The notes below the pieces were generated by a model that was not told where the DNA came from, ran no database searches, and saw only the letters and a program-made list of their open reading frames with translations. Position numbers and translations under genes: made by a program. From Phytophthora hibernalis (Eukaryota > Oomycota > Peronosporomycetes > Peronosporales > Peronosporaceae), in the NCBI GenBank assembly GCA_012656075.1, contig JAAKBF010000033.1, forward strand, positions 372,001 through 436,000: a stretch of 64,000 nucleotides of DNA, read 5' to 3'. Numbering within the stretch: the stretch's first letter is position 1; each line of letters opens with the position of its first letter. Shown here piece after piece: positions 12,218 through 24,000 of the stretch.

Positions 12218-12288
12218 CTTCCCGTCCGGGAATTGAACCGGGTCACCCGCGTGACAGGCGGGTATACTAACCACTATACTAACGAGAA
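12218..12288 (-). tRNA. tRNA-Asp (GTC), array unit 17
   Basis: 71-nt form with T4 run. The preceding spacer has clustered changes at 11955-12036. Confidence 0.85.
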
Positions 12289-12770
12289 TCCGTACCCTAC
12301 AACAAACACAAACAATTTTGCAAACGAAAACGCACGCTGCAACGCACACAACAACCCCTGAGCACACTGCAAGCGCTTCCCACGCCGCACCACCACCTTG
12401 CCCACGCCTACATCACCCCCATCCAGTCCCACAGCCTTCCTGCGCAGCGCCAGCAGACTCCGACCGACACTGCTCTTTTCCATGCGTTTGCGTCGCCAAC
12501 GACGCTCGGACAACGCTCCACCCGCCGGATACGGTCCATGTGAATGCCCAGAGGGACTGGCAGGCTCTGCGTCAGATCAGGTCATTATAGCAGCGACGGC
12601 AACGTCAAGGTCGTGGGATCGAGCCCAGCGGGGTATGGCTTGGTCTGTTGTCCGTGTTGGCCTGCCAGATGGACCTGACTGGCGCCATGCGTGTCGGCTT
12701 GCGGATCGGGGGTGCTGTTGCGTGCAAAGAGACGCTGCAACGTGAGCAGAGTGTGTGGCAGCAAAAGAAG

Positions 12771-12841
12771 CTTCCCGTTCGGGAATTGAACCGGGTCACC
12801 CGCGTGACAGGCGGGTATACTAACCACTATACTAACGAGAA
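12771..12841 (-). tRNA. tRNA-Asp (GTC), array unit 18
   Basis: 71-nt form sharing the 3' T-stem change of units 15 and 20. T4 run present. Confidence 0.8.
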
Positions 12842-13323
12842 TCCGTACCCTACAACAAACACAAACAATTTTGCAAACGAAAACGCACGCTGCAACGCAC
12901 ACAACAACCCCTAAGCACGCTGCAAGCGCTTCCCACGCCGCACCACCACCTTGCCCACGCCTACATCACCCCCATCCAGTCCCACAGCCTTCCTGCGCAG
13001 CGCCAGCAGACTCCGACCGACACTGCTCTTTTCCATGCGTTTGTGTCGCCAACGACGCTCGGACAACGCTCCACCCGCCGGATACGGTCCATGTGAATGC
13101 CCAGAGGGACTGGCAGGCTCTGCGTCAGATCAGGTCATTATAGCAGCGACGGCAACGTCAAGGTCGTGGGATCGAGCCCAGCGGGGTATGGCTTGGTCTG
13201 TTGTCCGTGTTGGCCTGCCAGATGGACCTGACTGGCGCCATGCGTGTCGGCTTGCGGATCGGGGGTGCTGTTGCGTGCAAAGAGACGCTGCAACGTGAGC
13301 AGAGTGTGTGGCAGCAAAAGAAG

Positions 13324-13394
13324 CTTCCCGTCCGGGAATTGAACCGGGTCACCCGCGTGACAGGCGGGTATACTAACCACTATACTAACGAGAA
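13324..13394 (-). tRNA. tRNA-Asp (GTC), array unit 19
   Basis: 71-nt form with T4 run and consensus body. Confidence 0.85.
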
Positions 13395-13875
13395 TCCGTA
13401 CCCTACAACAAACACAAACAATTTTGCAAACGAAAACGCACGCTGCAACGCACACAACAACCCCTAACACGCTGCAAGCGCTTCCCACGTCGCACCACCA
13501 CCTTGCCCACGCCTACATCACCCCCATCCAGTCCCACAGCCTTCCTGCGCAGCGCCAGCAGACTCCGACCGACACTGCTCTTTTCCATGCGTTTGTGTCG
13601 CCAACGACGCTCGGACAACGCTCCACCCGCCGGATACGGTCCATGTGAATGCCCAGAGGGACTGGCAGGCTCTGCGTCAGATCAGGTCATTATAGCAGCG
13701 ACGGCAACGTCAAGGTCGTGGGATCGAGCCCAGCGGGGTATGGCTTGGTCTGTTGTCCGTGTTGGCCTGCCAGATGGACCTGACTGGCGCCATGCGTGTC
13801 GGCTTGCGGATCGGGGGTGCTGTTGCGTGCAAAGAGACGCTGCAACGTGAGCAGAGTGTGTGGCAGCAAAAGAAG

Positions 13876-13946
13876 CTTCCCGTTCGGGAATTGAACCGGG
13901 TCACCCGCGTGACAGGCGGGTATACTAACCACTATACTAACGAGAA
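13876..13946 (-). tRNA. tRNA-Asp (GTC), array unit 20
   Basis: 71-nt form with the unit 15/18 T-stem change and a T4 run. Last complete gene of the array. Confidence 0.8.
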
Positions 13947-14428
13947 TCCGTACCCTACAACAAACACAAACAATTTTGCAAACGAAAACGCACGCTGCAA
14001 CGCACACAACAACCCCTACACACGCTGCAAGCGCTTCCCACGTCGCACCACCGCCTTGCCCACGCCTACATCACCCCCATCCAGTCCCACAGCCTTCCTG
14101 CGCAGCGCCAGCAGACTCCGACCGACACTGCTCTTTTCCATGCGTTTGTGTCGCCAACGACGCTCGGACAACGCTCCACCCGCCGGATACGGTCCATGTG
14201 AATGCCCAGAGGGACTGGCAGGCTCTGCGTCAGATCAGGTCATTATAGCAGCTACGGCAACGTCAAGGTCGTGGGATCGAGCCCAGCGGGGTATGGCTTG
14301 GTCTGTTGTCCGTGTTGGCCTGCCAGATGGACCTGACTGGCGCCATGCGTGTCGGCTTGCGGATCGGGGGTGCTGTTGCGTGCAAAGAGACGCTGCAACG
14401 TGAGCAGAGTGTGTGGCAGCAAAAGAAG

Positions 14429-14449
14429 CTTCCCGTCCGGGAATTGAAC
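14429..14449 (-). pseudogene. Truncated tRNA-Asp at the array edge
   Basis: Only the 3' acceptor strand and most of the T arm remain. Homology to the array stops at about 14449, inside the T arm, and is followed by unrelated DNA and then a Copia fragment. The breakpoint removes the A box and anticodon. Confidence 0.85.
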
Positions 14450-14559
14450 TGAAGATAACGTCATGAACGCTCGGAATTATTCGAGATCATTTTTTTATAA
14501 AGCACCCTTCCCTGAAAATCTTATTCCTGCGCGCAAGGCTAGCAAATCAAAGAAGATGA

Positions 14560-15590
14560 ACCAAGCCCGGCGTCGAGTGGAGAGCTGCACCGCCTCTGTC
14601 CATCTTGGTGATGGACATTTGCTCAGTGACTGAGCCTATGGCAAGCGGTGGAACGATGTTTCTCTTTGTTATCGATGATGCTACAATATACAAATGGGTC
14701 TATCACCTCTAGCCAAAAGGAGAGGCATGGCTTTGTGATTGCTCTACTGAATGAGCTCCACACTCAGCACAATATCCATCAGCATCAGCTACTACATGCT
14801 GACCAAGGTATGGAGTTCGCCAGCAATGAGCTGCGGGCCTACTGTGAAAGTAAAGGGACCATCCAGCAGTACACGAACGCCTACTCATCACAAGAAAACG
14901 GCATTGCTGAGCGCACGAATGGTGTGGTGCTTCCACGCATTCGTGCACTGCTGACTGCGACACACTTGGCCAACATGTTGTGTGGTGAGGCGTTGTTGCG
15001 TGGTGGACACATTAAACGTGCTGCCCAGCACGATCTGAGACTCGTGTCACCTCATGAGACACTGTACGGACGAGCATCTGGGCTCGGACAGCTGCGTACA
15101 TGGGGATGCCTCGCGTGGATGAGGATGCCACCAGAGTCGAGAAAGCACAAGGAAATGCTGGAGCCACGTGGACGACTGAGTCTGCTGCTCGGCTACAGTG
15201 ATTCTATGAAGGGTGTTTAACTTCATGGACCTTGTGACTTACCATATTATCACGGCCCATCTGGGTAATACCACGAGGAGTATACAGCGAACGGAACCTA
15301 CGTGCAGCAATTACTGGAGACGTAGTATCGTGCATGCGCACACAAACTGCCTGCTACTGTACCGGTTGAGCGCATCAATGCTGCAATGGAGTCTTTTGTT
15401 TCTACATCTGCGGCGCTGCTGTCTGCAGACTTGGAGCTGTTGTTTGATGTCCAAGTTGGAGAACCTCCTGTGGGAGTTGTGCGTGACGGTGTGGAACCTG
15501 ACAAGAATATTGAAGCAGCTAAGTCTGGTGGGACTGCTGGTGAAGGATGCAGTCCACCACGGTCCAGCGAGAGAAATGAGCTGAGACTGA
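14560..15590 (+). pseudogene. Ty1/Copia integrase remnant
   Basis: The frame at 14648-15220 encodes a Copia integrase core: His-Ala-Asp-Gln-Gly-Met-Glu-Phe (second catalytic Asp) and Gln-Glu-Asn-Gly-Ile-Ala-Glu-Arg-Thr-Asn (catalytic Glu), followed by the Thr-Trp-Gly-Cys-Leu-Ala connector. A preceding Met-Asp-Ile-Cys-Ser-Val-Thr motif at about 14612, in another frame, supplies the first Asp. A stop at 15218 and phase changes break the polyprotein. The next ~370 bp encode the integrase-RT linker in shifted frames. No reverse transcriptase or LTR is visible, so this is a dead fragment. Confidence 0.75.
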
Positions 15591-15599
15591 GGAACTGTA

Positions 15600-16060
15600 A
15601 TGGGCCACTTGACAGGGGCGACCATTGTTCTCTGTGGTGTGCCCCACCATTGGTGTCCGCCACACGCGTGGTGTGTGGCACGTCAAGGACTGCAGTTGTA
15701 CTTAAGCAGTACTTCAGTTGTATTAAAGCAGTACATCAAATGGGTGGACCCAGTTGGACAGATCCATTAGACAGGGATTCAGTACGCAGATAGTTAGCAG
15801 TAGTTAGAAACCACAACAGTGTTCTTGATATGAGTCAGTTTAACTCTAACCCGGAAGATCGCAAGTCAATTGGTACTCGGTACCATATTGGACAGGAAGG
15901 CCAGGCCTTTGCAAGCTTACAGCAGGAACGCCAGGCGTCTGTTGTGGTTATCGCGTTAACCCTTCCTCTAAAGCCAAGGTGCGTGTGACCCCCGTCACAC
16001 CTGGTAGCACTTGTATTCACCCCGCGACCGGTGCGGATCACTACAATCGAGATATCTCTG
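15600..16060 (+). other. Probable Gypsy LTR/leader, undefined
   Basis: Non-coding sequence lies between the Copia fragment and the first gag codons of the next element. It contains a short repeat of a GTA-TTAA/CTTAA-AGCAGTAC motif (about 15698-15740). I could not find a matching second LTR or a primer-binding site. Confidence 0.3.
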
Positions 16061-18730
16061 AGCATGGATGACTTAGGGAGCCGTCTGCCGTCCCGGCAGG
16101 ACTTTCCTCACCTCTCGGATGCCCACTGGGCTACGCTGGAGAAGATGGTCAGTCTCCTGGGCGAGGCAGCATTCGCTGGGTTCCCCAACCTGCCTGCGGA
16201 GCAGCAGAGGGTGCGCGTGGAACGCTTCGACAAGTACGAGTGCCCACGTGAGCGCTGCAGTGCAGGAAGCTGCTCGCCAGACAATGCGAACTAAGGCACA
16301 GAGTGTGGCGCAGGCGAACCCCTCGGACCCTGCTCCGTACGCTTCGCGACAAGGAACAACGAAGCCCGTCAAAATGTCGGTGCCTTCATTTGACGGCAAA
16401 GAAGCACAGAGTCTAGTCTTCTGGATTCGAGATATCGAGATAGCGCTGAGCGCTGGGCAGATTTATGAGTCAAGGGCCCAAGTCACCTTCGCGCTTTCAA
16501 TCTGGGTGGGCGTGCACGCGCATGGGCGATGGCACGAGAGACGTCGTCTCTGGGGTATTTCACCTCGTGGGCGTTCATGGAACAAGAGCTGCGTTCGATA
16601 TTCCTCTTGTCCAATGTGGCTTATCGCTATCGGTCGCTGTTCTTGCGCTGCAAGCAAGGAAAGCGTACGCTTCAAGACTATGTCATGGAACTGCAGAACC
16701 TCGAGGCCGTTATAGCGGGCGCTCCCTCTCTGAGGACGTCAAGGTGACGGTCTTCATGGATGGCGTTCGGCCAGGTCAGGTCCGGATGGAGATCTTCCGC
16801 AGACAGCCTAAGACGTTCAACGATGTGGTACACGTTGCCATGCTGGAAGATCATTGCGTACGCTCGGTGCAGGGGTATGCGGGTTGCTCGGATATGTCCA
16901 ATGACGGTCCCACTCCCATGGAGATCTCGTCGGCTGAGTCGGCCCGATCTCAGCGTAACCAACGCGCGACTGGTCGTTGCTTTGGATGCAACCAGCTTGG
17001 TCACTTCCGTCGGAACCGTCCAACGAACCCGTGGAAGGTATGCAAGACCAAGGCGGCTCTGCCGTCCCTTAACATGATCAACCTGCGGAGTCGGAAAGCG
17101 ACGCCTCCCAGTAGGTGCTGGACACCCTGCTGGGAGACTTCGCTCCCTCGAGGCCGGTGGCTCTGACACCTCCGCCTCCTGGAGAGCAAGTCCCAGGGAC
17201 GACACTGTTGTGTCTCCCGTGGCCGCCGCGCGGGCTAACCCCGTGGTCATCACTGCCAGCGTTGAAGGGTACGACGAACCGCTGACGATCCTGATTGATT
17301 CGGGAGCGTCTTACAATTTCGCGACGAAGTCCAGTGTGGCCAGGAACAGTGCATTGTATGCTAGTGCTTTGGAAGCAGCTAAGAATAATACCAATGTATC
17401 TGTTCGCCTGGCGACTGGGTCCATCGTGTCTACGCGAAAGGTTCTCCTATCCTTGAATATCAAGTTTGACGACTTCAACTCGGCCGAGCCGTTCATCGTC
17501 CTGGACATGGATGATCGGTACGATCTTTTCCTTAGCATGCCTTGGTTGACAAAGCATGAGCCTTAGATTGACTGGAGAAGTCGCACCATCGGTGCTAGTC
17601 ACAAGCCCCTCGGGGACAGAGTCCTGGAGGGTCATGTCCCCTCCTCTTCCTGAGACGGGTTTGTGCACGAGCATCGCATGCCACTCGGCGAACGGCACTT
17701 CGCAGGTACTACGGAAGTACTCGAACTACCTACGGCGTTGCAGTCCGCGTGTCCTGCATCTTTGAGAGCTCAAGAGCCTTCGGTGGATGTGGGAGAATGT
17801 ACGGAGGTTCCGTGTGTGTCTCACGATAAGGATCATGGATCTCTAAAGATCAAGAGCGTCGCTCAGGCCCATGGAGCCGGCGAAGATCAAGGCGTCGAAG
17901 CTGGGTCAGCTCGCGCAGAACAAGTCGCTGGAGCAGATGCTCGCGCAACGAAGGGTGGTCGAGCAGGGTCTCCCACTACGCAAGGCGTCGATGCTGGGTC
18001 AGCTCGCGCAGGACAAGTCGCTGGAGCCGGTGCTCGAGCAACGAAGAGTGGTCGAGTAGGGACTCTCACGATGGAAGACGCTAAGGCTGGGTCATCCGCA
18101 GCAATGTCACACCGCGGGGCGGTCACTTCCGGGCAAGATGACCGCACCAGTGGTGCTAGATGTTCAAGGCGTGGACCTGGCTCCACTGCCTACGAAAGCG
18201 GAGCTACTCGATCTGGAAGAGCTCTCGTATGTGGAGTTCTTGGATTCGCTGAAAGCGGGCGAGTTCGAAGAGATGGTCCTTATCCCCGCGAACACGACTC
18301 GGTCGAGCTGAACACCTCTTCTTTCATGGACCCGGCGGTGCTTGAAGATGAGCGGTCATCATTGAGGCAGAAAAGGTATGGCGCGGCCATCCTGAAGGAC
18401 CCGTCGGACCCGTACTACCCTCTCCTGATGGAGTTCTCGGATGTCGTCAGCGATGATCCACCGTCGGTGTTGCCTCCGGGCAGGGGGTTCGGCACGAAAT
18501 CGACCTGGTGTCGGGCACCAAGTACTGCACCGCTCGCCAGTGGCCACTACCGAAGGAGCAAGTCGACGTAATTGACGCCTTCTTCGCAGCGAAGTATGCG
18601 GCGGGCATGGTGCGCGAGTCGAAGTCACCGCACTCGTCTCCGACGTTTTGCGTGAAGAAACCCAACGGGAAGTGGCGCATGATATTGTGCGTTCTACACC
18701 AAATTTCCAACGCGGGCCAACAATGCAATG
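16061..18730 (+). mobile_element. Ty3/Gypsy element 1: decayed gag-protease-start of RT
   Basis: Gag begins at the Met near 16063 and is spread over three frames: an acidic N-terminus, a matrix/capsid segment with Ser-Phe-Asp-Gly-Lys, and a Leu-Gln-Asp-Tyr-Val-Met-Glu-Leu helix. A zinc knuckle at about 16975-17015 starts CFGCNQLGHF, but its last Cys reads Arg. The protease (17210-17566) has an intact Ile-Leu-Ile-Asp-Ser-Gly-Ala-Ser active site. A low-complexity Ala/Gly linker follows, then, in two frames, the start of reverse transcriptase (Arg-Gln-Trp-Pro-Leu-Pro, Ser-Pro-His-Ser-Ser-Pro-Thr-Phe, Gly-Lys-Trp-Arg). RT similarity is lost at about 18680-18730, where it meets element 2 in opposite orientation. 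Confidence 0.8.
17891..18062 (+). repeat. 93-bp tandem duplication in the Gypsy linker
   Basis: Two direct copies (17891-17983 and 17984-18062) encode an Ala/Gly/Arg-rich peptide between protease and reverse transcriptase. The second copy has substitutions and ends a few bases early. Confidence 0.7.
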
Positions 18731-18858
18731 TCAAAATATAGTTTGTATAGCAGGATTCTTCCTTCGGCGTGGACTTCACTTCTACCTTTGGTTACGGCAA
18801 CATGGACGACGGAAGTGTAGTCGAGGGCGTTGCCGCCATACAGGCAGCGCCACAGTCA

Positions 18859-20729
18859 TTACTCCAAGTCCATACACCATCTCCACAGACGGGAGGCCCC
18901 CAATCCGGTACCAGAAGTACCACGTTCGCGGGTATCACCATATCCGCTGCGTGTTCGGACGCCGCCACAAGTTGGTGTCTCCTCATCGCCACCTCGCAGC
19001 GCAGGGTCGCGGACGCAAGAAACACGACCACCTCTTGCTCGGAGACACCACGTCAGTCTAGCTGTGATGTTCGTCAGCAAGATCCGTACATCTCGTCCAG
19101 CAGCGTTGTGCTCGACCGTCGGGATCACCCCTTTCAGTTGTCGAACCCACAGCTCATGGGTCGATTCGCTGGGGTGCTTCCGTCTCAACTTGAACTTGAA
19201 CTGAGCGATATCTCTGCCCATGATGTCCAATGTCTCCCGTGGGCCCCCGATTACTTCTCGGCCGTACTCTGTGTCATCTAAGTCTCTCGACGACTTGATT
19301 AATGGCACCACGACCTCATCGGGCAGTTTTGCCATCGAATTGTACAAGTCCAACCTGATACCGGCTGGCATCATGAAGTCGGTACCCAAGCTCAGGTCGA
19401 CTCCGGCATGATGAGGCATGATTCACACCTTAATTTCGTAAACTACTCCCCACCCCAGCGTAATCTTAACGATTGCGCGAGAGGTGGTCGCCACCTATGA
19501 CTTGGCGATTCGTTGGACATCGATCTTCATATGTCGTCGTTGGTTAGTCGCTTCAGTCGCAACTTCCTAGCGAACGCTTCGGTCACCACCGACACGTTTG
19601 CCCCGGTGTCCAACAAGATCTTTGTCCGTTCGTCATCCACAGCTCCCATCACTAGAGCTCGCATTATCACTCGGCGATCGAATTTCCTTGATGACCACCA
19701 CCCCAATCGCTCACCAGGGAGCAACTTCCATATCTTGGCTTGACCTAAGATCATCGATCGCTGAGCTCCGTCCATACTTCCAATCGCTCGGTCTTCATCT
19801 TCGTTCTACTCGCCGAGCCCGCTAATCTCGTCCTATCCACTTGTCCACTCTCTTCATCACTCTCACTCTCACTCCACTCGTCGGGCCGTTCCGATTTCCC
19901 AACAAAACAAACACGTAGTTCGCTTCGACTGCTGGTTCTGCTGACTGTGACAGCCCGTTGTTGTCCAACTCAGTCATGGTTGGCGATCCCACTAGTTTAA
20001 ATGGCTCGACGAGTAGATGTACTGAAGATCGTCCGGGACAATGGACTTGTCGACTGACGTCTTAACGAACTTGGCGGGTTTCTCAAAGCGTCGGAAGAGT
20101 TCGCACTGGCCTATTTCGTGTACTTGCTTGCAGAACTTGCAGCGTCGGCGACAAAAGTGTGCATCGTGACCTGCTTCTTCGCAAGCTCCACACGGACCGT
20201 ATGTCTTCCGCTCTCGAGACCCGTCTCGGCGATTAGCTTGTCCTTTGGGGTTCGACGAGTTCTACTGGGATCGGTTGAAGTCTCCAGTCGTATTACCGGC
20301 GTCGATGGAGTCCGAGTCTTCTTCAGAGTCTTGGTCGAGAACCTCGCTTGCGCCGCTTTCTCCATTCGACGAGTCATCGAGGTTGGTGTTTGCAGTAGCT
20401 CGGTGAGTGTCAAGTGCTGTCCACAGGTCGTCGATCGACGCATCTGTCAGCGTAACTCGGCGACTGCTGTCTTCAACCTGCCGACTACGGCGTTAATCCT
20501 GCTGTTTCTTGGAGTCGACTCGGCGATTTTGTTCTCCCTTCTTTTCAGCTCGTTTGGCGTCTTTGCTGCGGCTTGTGCTCAGACGATCGCGTTGTTTCTT
20601 GCGCTTTGCTCCGAGCAATCGCTGATTGATCACCTTCTCGACCTTCGTATTGTGAATTCCGTCCAAATTTGCAGATCTTGGGCGGTTCGCCACATACAAA
20701 TTACAAGTAATTTGCGAAGTCGTTCATAG
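18859..20729 (-). mobile_element. Ty3/Gypsy element 2: decayed gag-protease, minus strand
   Basis: Read right to left: a charged coiled-coil-like gag N-terminus (20699-20493), a CCHC knuckle of the form CKFCKQVHEIGQC in one frame near 20143-20103, a retropepsin with Leu-Leu-Asp-Thr-Gly-Ala-Asn (about 19620-19597) inside 19775-19527, and the post-protease segment with His-Ala-Gly-Val-Asp and Gly-Thr-Asp-Phe-Met-Met-Pro-Ala-Gly-Ile (19419-18859). This arrangement is typical of a second oomycete Gypsy lineage, distinct from element 1. Frames change between modules, and no reverse transcriptase remains before the junction with element 1. Confidence 0.72.
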
Positions 20730-21044
20730 CAGCACAAGTGTCACAGTAAGTACGAATCGGACTTAGTGTGAATTCGGCAGTCAGATTTGGGGGCACTGGA
20801 CGCCACCTAAAACGAGTTTATACTGGGAATCCCCGCTGACCACGTCGAACATTTCCTGCTTAATTGCGGAGACGACGACATCATGGATCTGTTGTACCCA
20901 CAACGACTCGGCGATATTATTGTGGGTTTACTCAAAACTGCATTGGGCGATTGGTTGAATCTCCGGCGGTGAAACCGCCATGCAATGGGGTTGAGCAAGG
21001 CATTTTAGCCAATAAGACCACGTCTGAACTTTGTGAATGTATCC
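20730..21044. other. Upstream flank of the exonuclease gene
   Basis: No gene is recognised. The segment holds the end of element 2 and the likely promoter of the next gene. I could not place an initiator with confidence. Confidence 0.35.
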
Positions 21045-24000
21045 ATGACCATCACTCACCAATTCGGAGACTTGCTTCAACTTGCACAAGTCAACCCGCC
21101 AAGGATGCAGCACGAGCTGCTCGCTTCAGAGCTGGTGGGCCTCTTCCACTCGCACCTCAACGCCGTCGACGTCTCCACCGCAGACCAATGGGCGAGTCGC
21201 ATCCACTCGGCGTTCTACGGGTCCCAGTCCACGCGAGGCAGCAACAAGTTCCTGGCGCTGGAGGAGACGCTGACTCAAGTGTTCACACGTCTCAGCAGGG
21301 GAGCCAATGCACAAGTCTTTTGGGAATTTGCAGTGCAAGTGGTGCTGCTCCTGGCTCGAGAACCGACGGTCGCTGTCTCTGACGCAGAGACCTGCAAGTC
21401 TGAGGCCTCTAAGAAACCCACAAGAAAGCGACAGCCCAACGCTCCGCTGGCGTTTCTGGCGGTGAACGCGTTGAGGAAAATTGTCAGTTTGAATGAAAGC
21501 GGGGAACAGAAAAAGTTCAGTTTACTGCAAGGGAGACAGAATGAGGAGCTGCGGACGTTCTGCAGGACAGGACTGGGCCACGATGCAATCGTTGTACGAG
21601 GATAATTAGTGTGGTCTTGGATCTGGTTCGTGAAATGCTGATTCATACTGTGTTGACTGTGGTTGCAGGACCAGAAGCTGCTGGTAGAGCTGGTGGGGAT
21701 TTTCCAGATCACGGACGTTGATTCGGATCTTGTGCGCAAGGCGCTGGACCAATTGCTTGCGTCCAAAAGCCACGCAGCGCTGATCAAGTTGTGTGAGACG
21801 TTTGCTGGCATGGACTGGCCCTTTGAGAGCATTGTGAAGAACATGGTGCAGGCGAAAGATTGGACGTCGGCAGAACTTCTTGTGAGAACGTTTGAGGGTG
21901 ACGGTGACACAGGTAGGAAGGATCATGAGTCGTTTGCTTATGATCGCAGCCCATTGACAGTGGTCTGACAAACCTGTTCCAGCACTTTCGGAAATCTTGA
22001 TCGATACAACAATTCATCTCGGAGATTTCAAACGGGTGCGCAAAGAGGCTATCATCTCAATGTGCATTAGAATTCTCACGAGCGTCGTTTGTCGTTGTTA
22101 GGCGCATCGGTTTGTGCTAAACTACAATCTCCAGCAGCAATATCCAGACATTGGTACGTGCTTTAGATATTGTGTGCCTGACTTGCTGCTGCGTGCTTGC
22201 CCGTTACTCATAAGTACCCCGGTGTCTGGTGATGATAGATGTACTCTACAGCCGTGACGGTCTCATGCGACTAATTGACACACAGCGCTGGCAGCTAGCA
22301 CTTTCCTTTGCTGGACATGATATTACTCTGCATAAAGTGCTACTGGAGCAAATGTATGCTACCGGGGAGCTAGCACATGCCGCACAATTACTCAAGAAGA
22401 TGCTGGCTGCGGGGTTCGAGCCAGACATCTCGCAGAATATTCACTGCATTGGGGAAATGTGGACACAGACCAACCTATTACTGAAGACGGAGCGTACCTT
22501 ATGCTACCGCAGGACAGCAACGTTCTTTTCTGTGACTCGGAGGATACTCTTAGGCAGGTGATGGAGTATTTTTTCGAGACGCGCACCCAGGACCCTCAGC
22601 AACTCACCGAGACAGAATTCATAACTCAACGAGTGGTGGGTCTGGATGTAGAATGGAAACCCGTCACGTCGCGATTCAAAACAACGACTGCAGTGGCGAG
22701 CATCCTGCAGATAGCCACATTAGATCAAGTGTTCATTGTCGATCTCTTGGCACTTCATGTGAGTTCATGGGGATGATAGTCCTTTTCAGTACCTTGCTAA
22801 CTGTTTTTGTTTACCTTGTACAGGATAACAATTTCTTGTTCGATAACATTCTTCTACGGCTGCTCACGTCACCCCAGTGGCTCAAACTGGGCTTCAGTTT
22901 TGATTCGGACTTGAAAGGTGCATGACAGTACCAAGTGATATGAAGTGTTTTTTGTATCTGAGCATTCGGCTTCCTACGGTAGTTCTGCATCAGACATTTC
23001 CGGAGCGCGAAGCATTCACTACTGTTTCGCCATTCCTGGATGTGAGTACTTTAATTTTGCTTTCGTTTCCAATACGACACTGACGCCAGCGTTGCATGTG
23101 TAGCTGAATAAATTAGTGCTCAAGTCCGGCGTCCCCGTTGGTACCAACCTATCACAATCGGTCCATCGTATTCTGGGCAAACCATTAGACAAGGTAAGTT
23201 ATACGACGCGATCGAGGGATGCATTATGCAGGGTATCTGGAGTGGCTCAATTTTGCTCTTGACAGAGAATGCAACTTAGCGATTGGGAGCAGCGGCCACT
23301 TTCACCGGATCAGCTGAACTATGCGGCATTGGATGCAGTGTGCCTCGCCCAAGTTGCCACCAAGCTGTAAGGTCATGAAACTATTCGACGTAAATTGATT
23401 TTCAGACTCACCTGGAAAATGATATATTTTTATTACCAGCCAAGTTCAAGATGGCTGTGACAGCAGCTTGCTCAGCTGGAGTGAAGTCTGTCAAAATATC
23501 GGCAATCTCACCCACCCAATTTTGCTCACTGAAGCCGAAGTGTTGGAAGCTGTCTCCATGCGATTCGCGTATCGAAAAAGCTGGCACTCAAAGTGTATTT
23601 CAGAAAACCAAGCACAACATGCGGCACTGCTGGCTGCACCGCACGATATCGCACGAACGTGGAGCGAGCGAAAGACTACCCGAGCGTTTAAACTAGATGG
23701 GAACTTCGATATGACCCTGAAGTTCTTGCCGACGGAACAGATCACAGCGATGCTGGAAAACTCAAAGGACGATTTTGACACTCGGGACTTCATCGCTGTG
23801 AACAGCATTTGCGTTTTAATCGACGGTAAGCAAATTGTGGGGCACCGACGAAGTTACATAGTGTAACAGAGTTTTGTAACTATTTGTACCAGATGCGCCT
23901 TCGGTGGTGTGCATTGATGCCAGTTGCAAGCTCGACATGGCTCAGTTTGCAAGATTCTGTGGTGTTGGGCGTCGCAAGGTTCGACTGGCAACAGCCACCG

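Larger units (their letters stand above)
3246..14449 (-). repeat. Tandem array of ~552-bp units, each with one tRNA-Asp gene
   Basis: Twenty complete units and one cut unit repeat at 551-553 bp. Each contains a minus-strand tRNA-Asp(GUC) with a good A box (TAGTATAGTGG) and B box (GGTTCAATTCC), a 4-nt gap, and then a Pol III T-run: T4 in most units, T3 in units 2, 5, 14 and 15. The ~480-bp spacer is conserved along the whole array and shows no plausible protein. Its apparent ORFs of 64-216 codons simply recur with the unit. Diagnostic spacer variants cluster: units 1-2 share one variant next to the Phe-like T-run (ATTTTT), units 3-4 another (AACTTT), and units 5-20 a third (AATTTT). This is as expected from unequal exchange or conversion. 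The left edge abuts a Gypsy integrase fragment; the right edge breaks inside a tRNA. Confidence 0.93.

Noticed and set aside
3479..14403. Dozens of 64-216-codon ORFs repeated every ~552 bp on both strands
   Set aside because: They recur in step with the tRNA unit, overlap each other and the tRNA genes, start mostly at TTG/GTG, and break with single-base spacer changes. They are by-products of repetition, not genes.
3246..14449. CRISPR array
   Set aside because: The repeats are ~552 bp with no short repeat/unique spacer structure and no cas genes; the sequence is eukaryotic.
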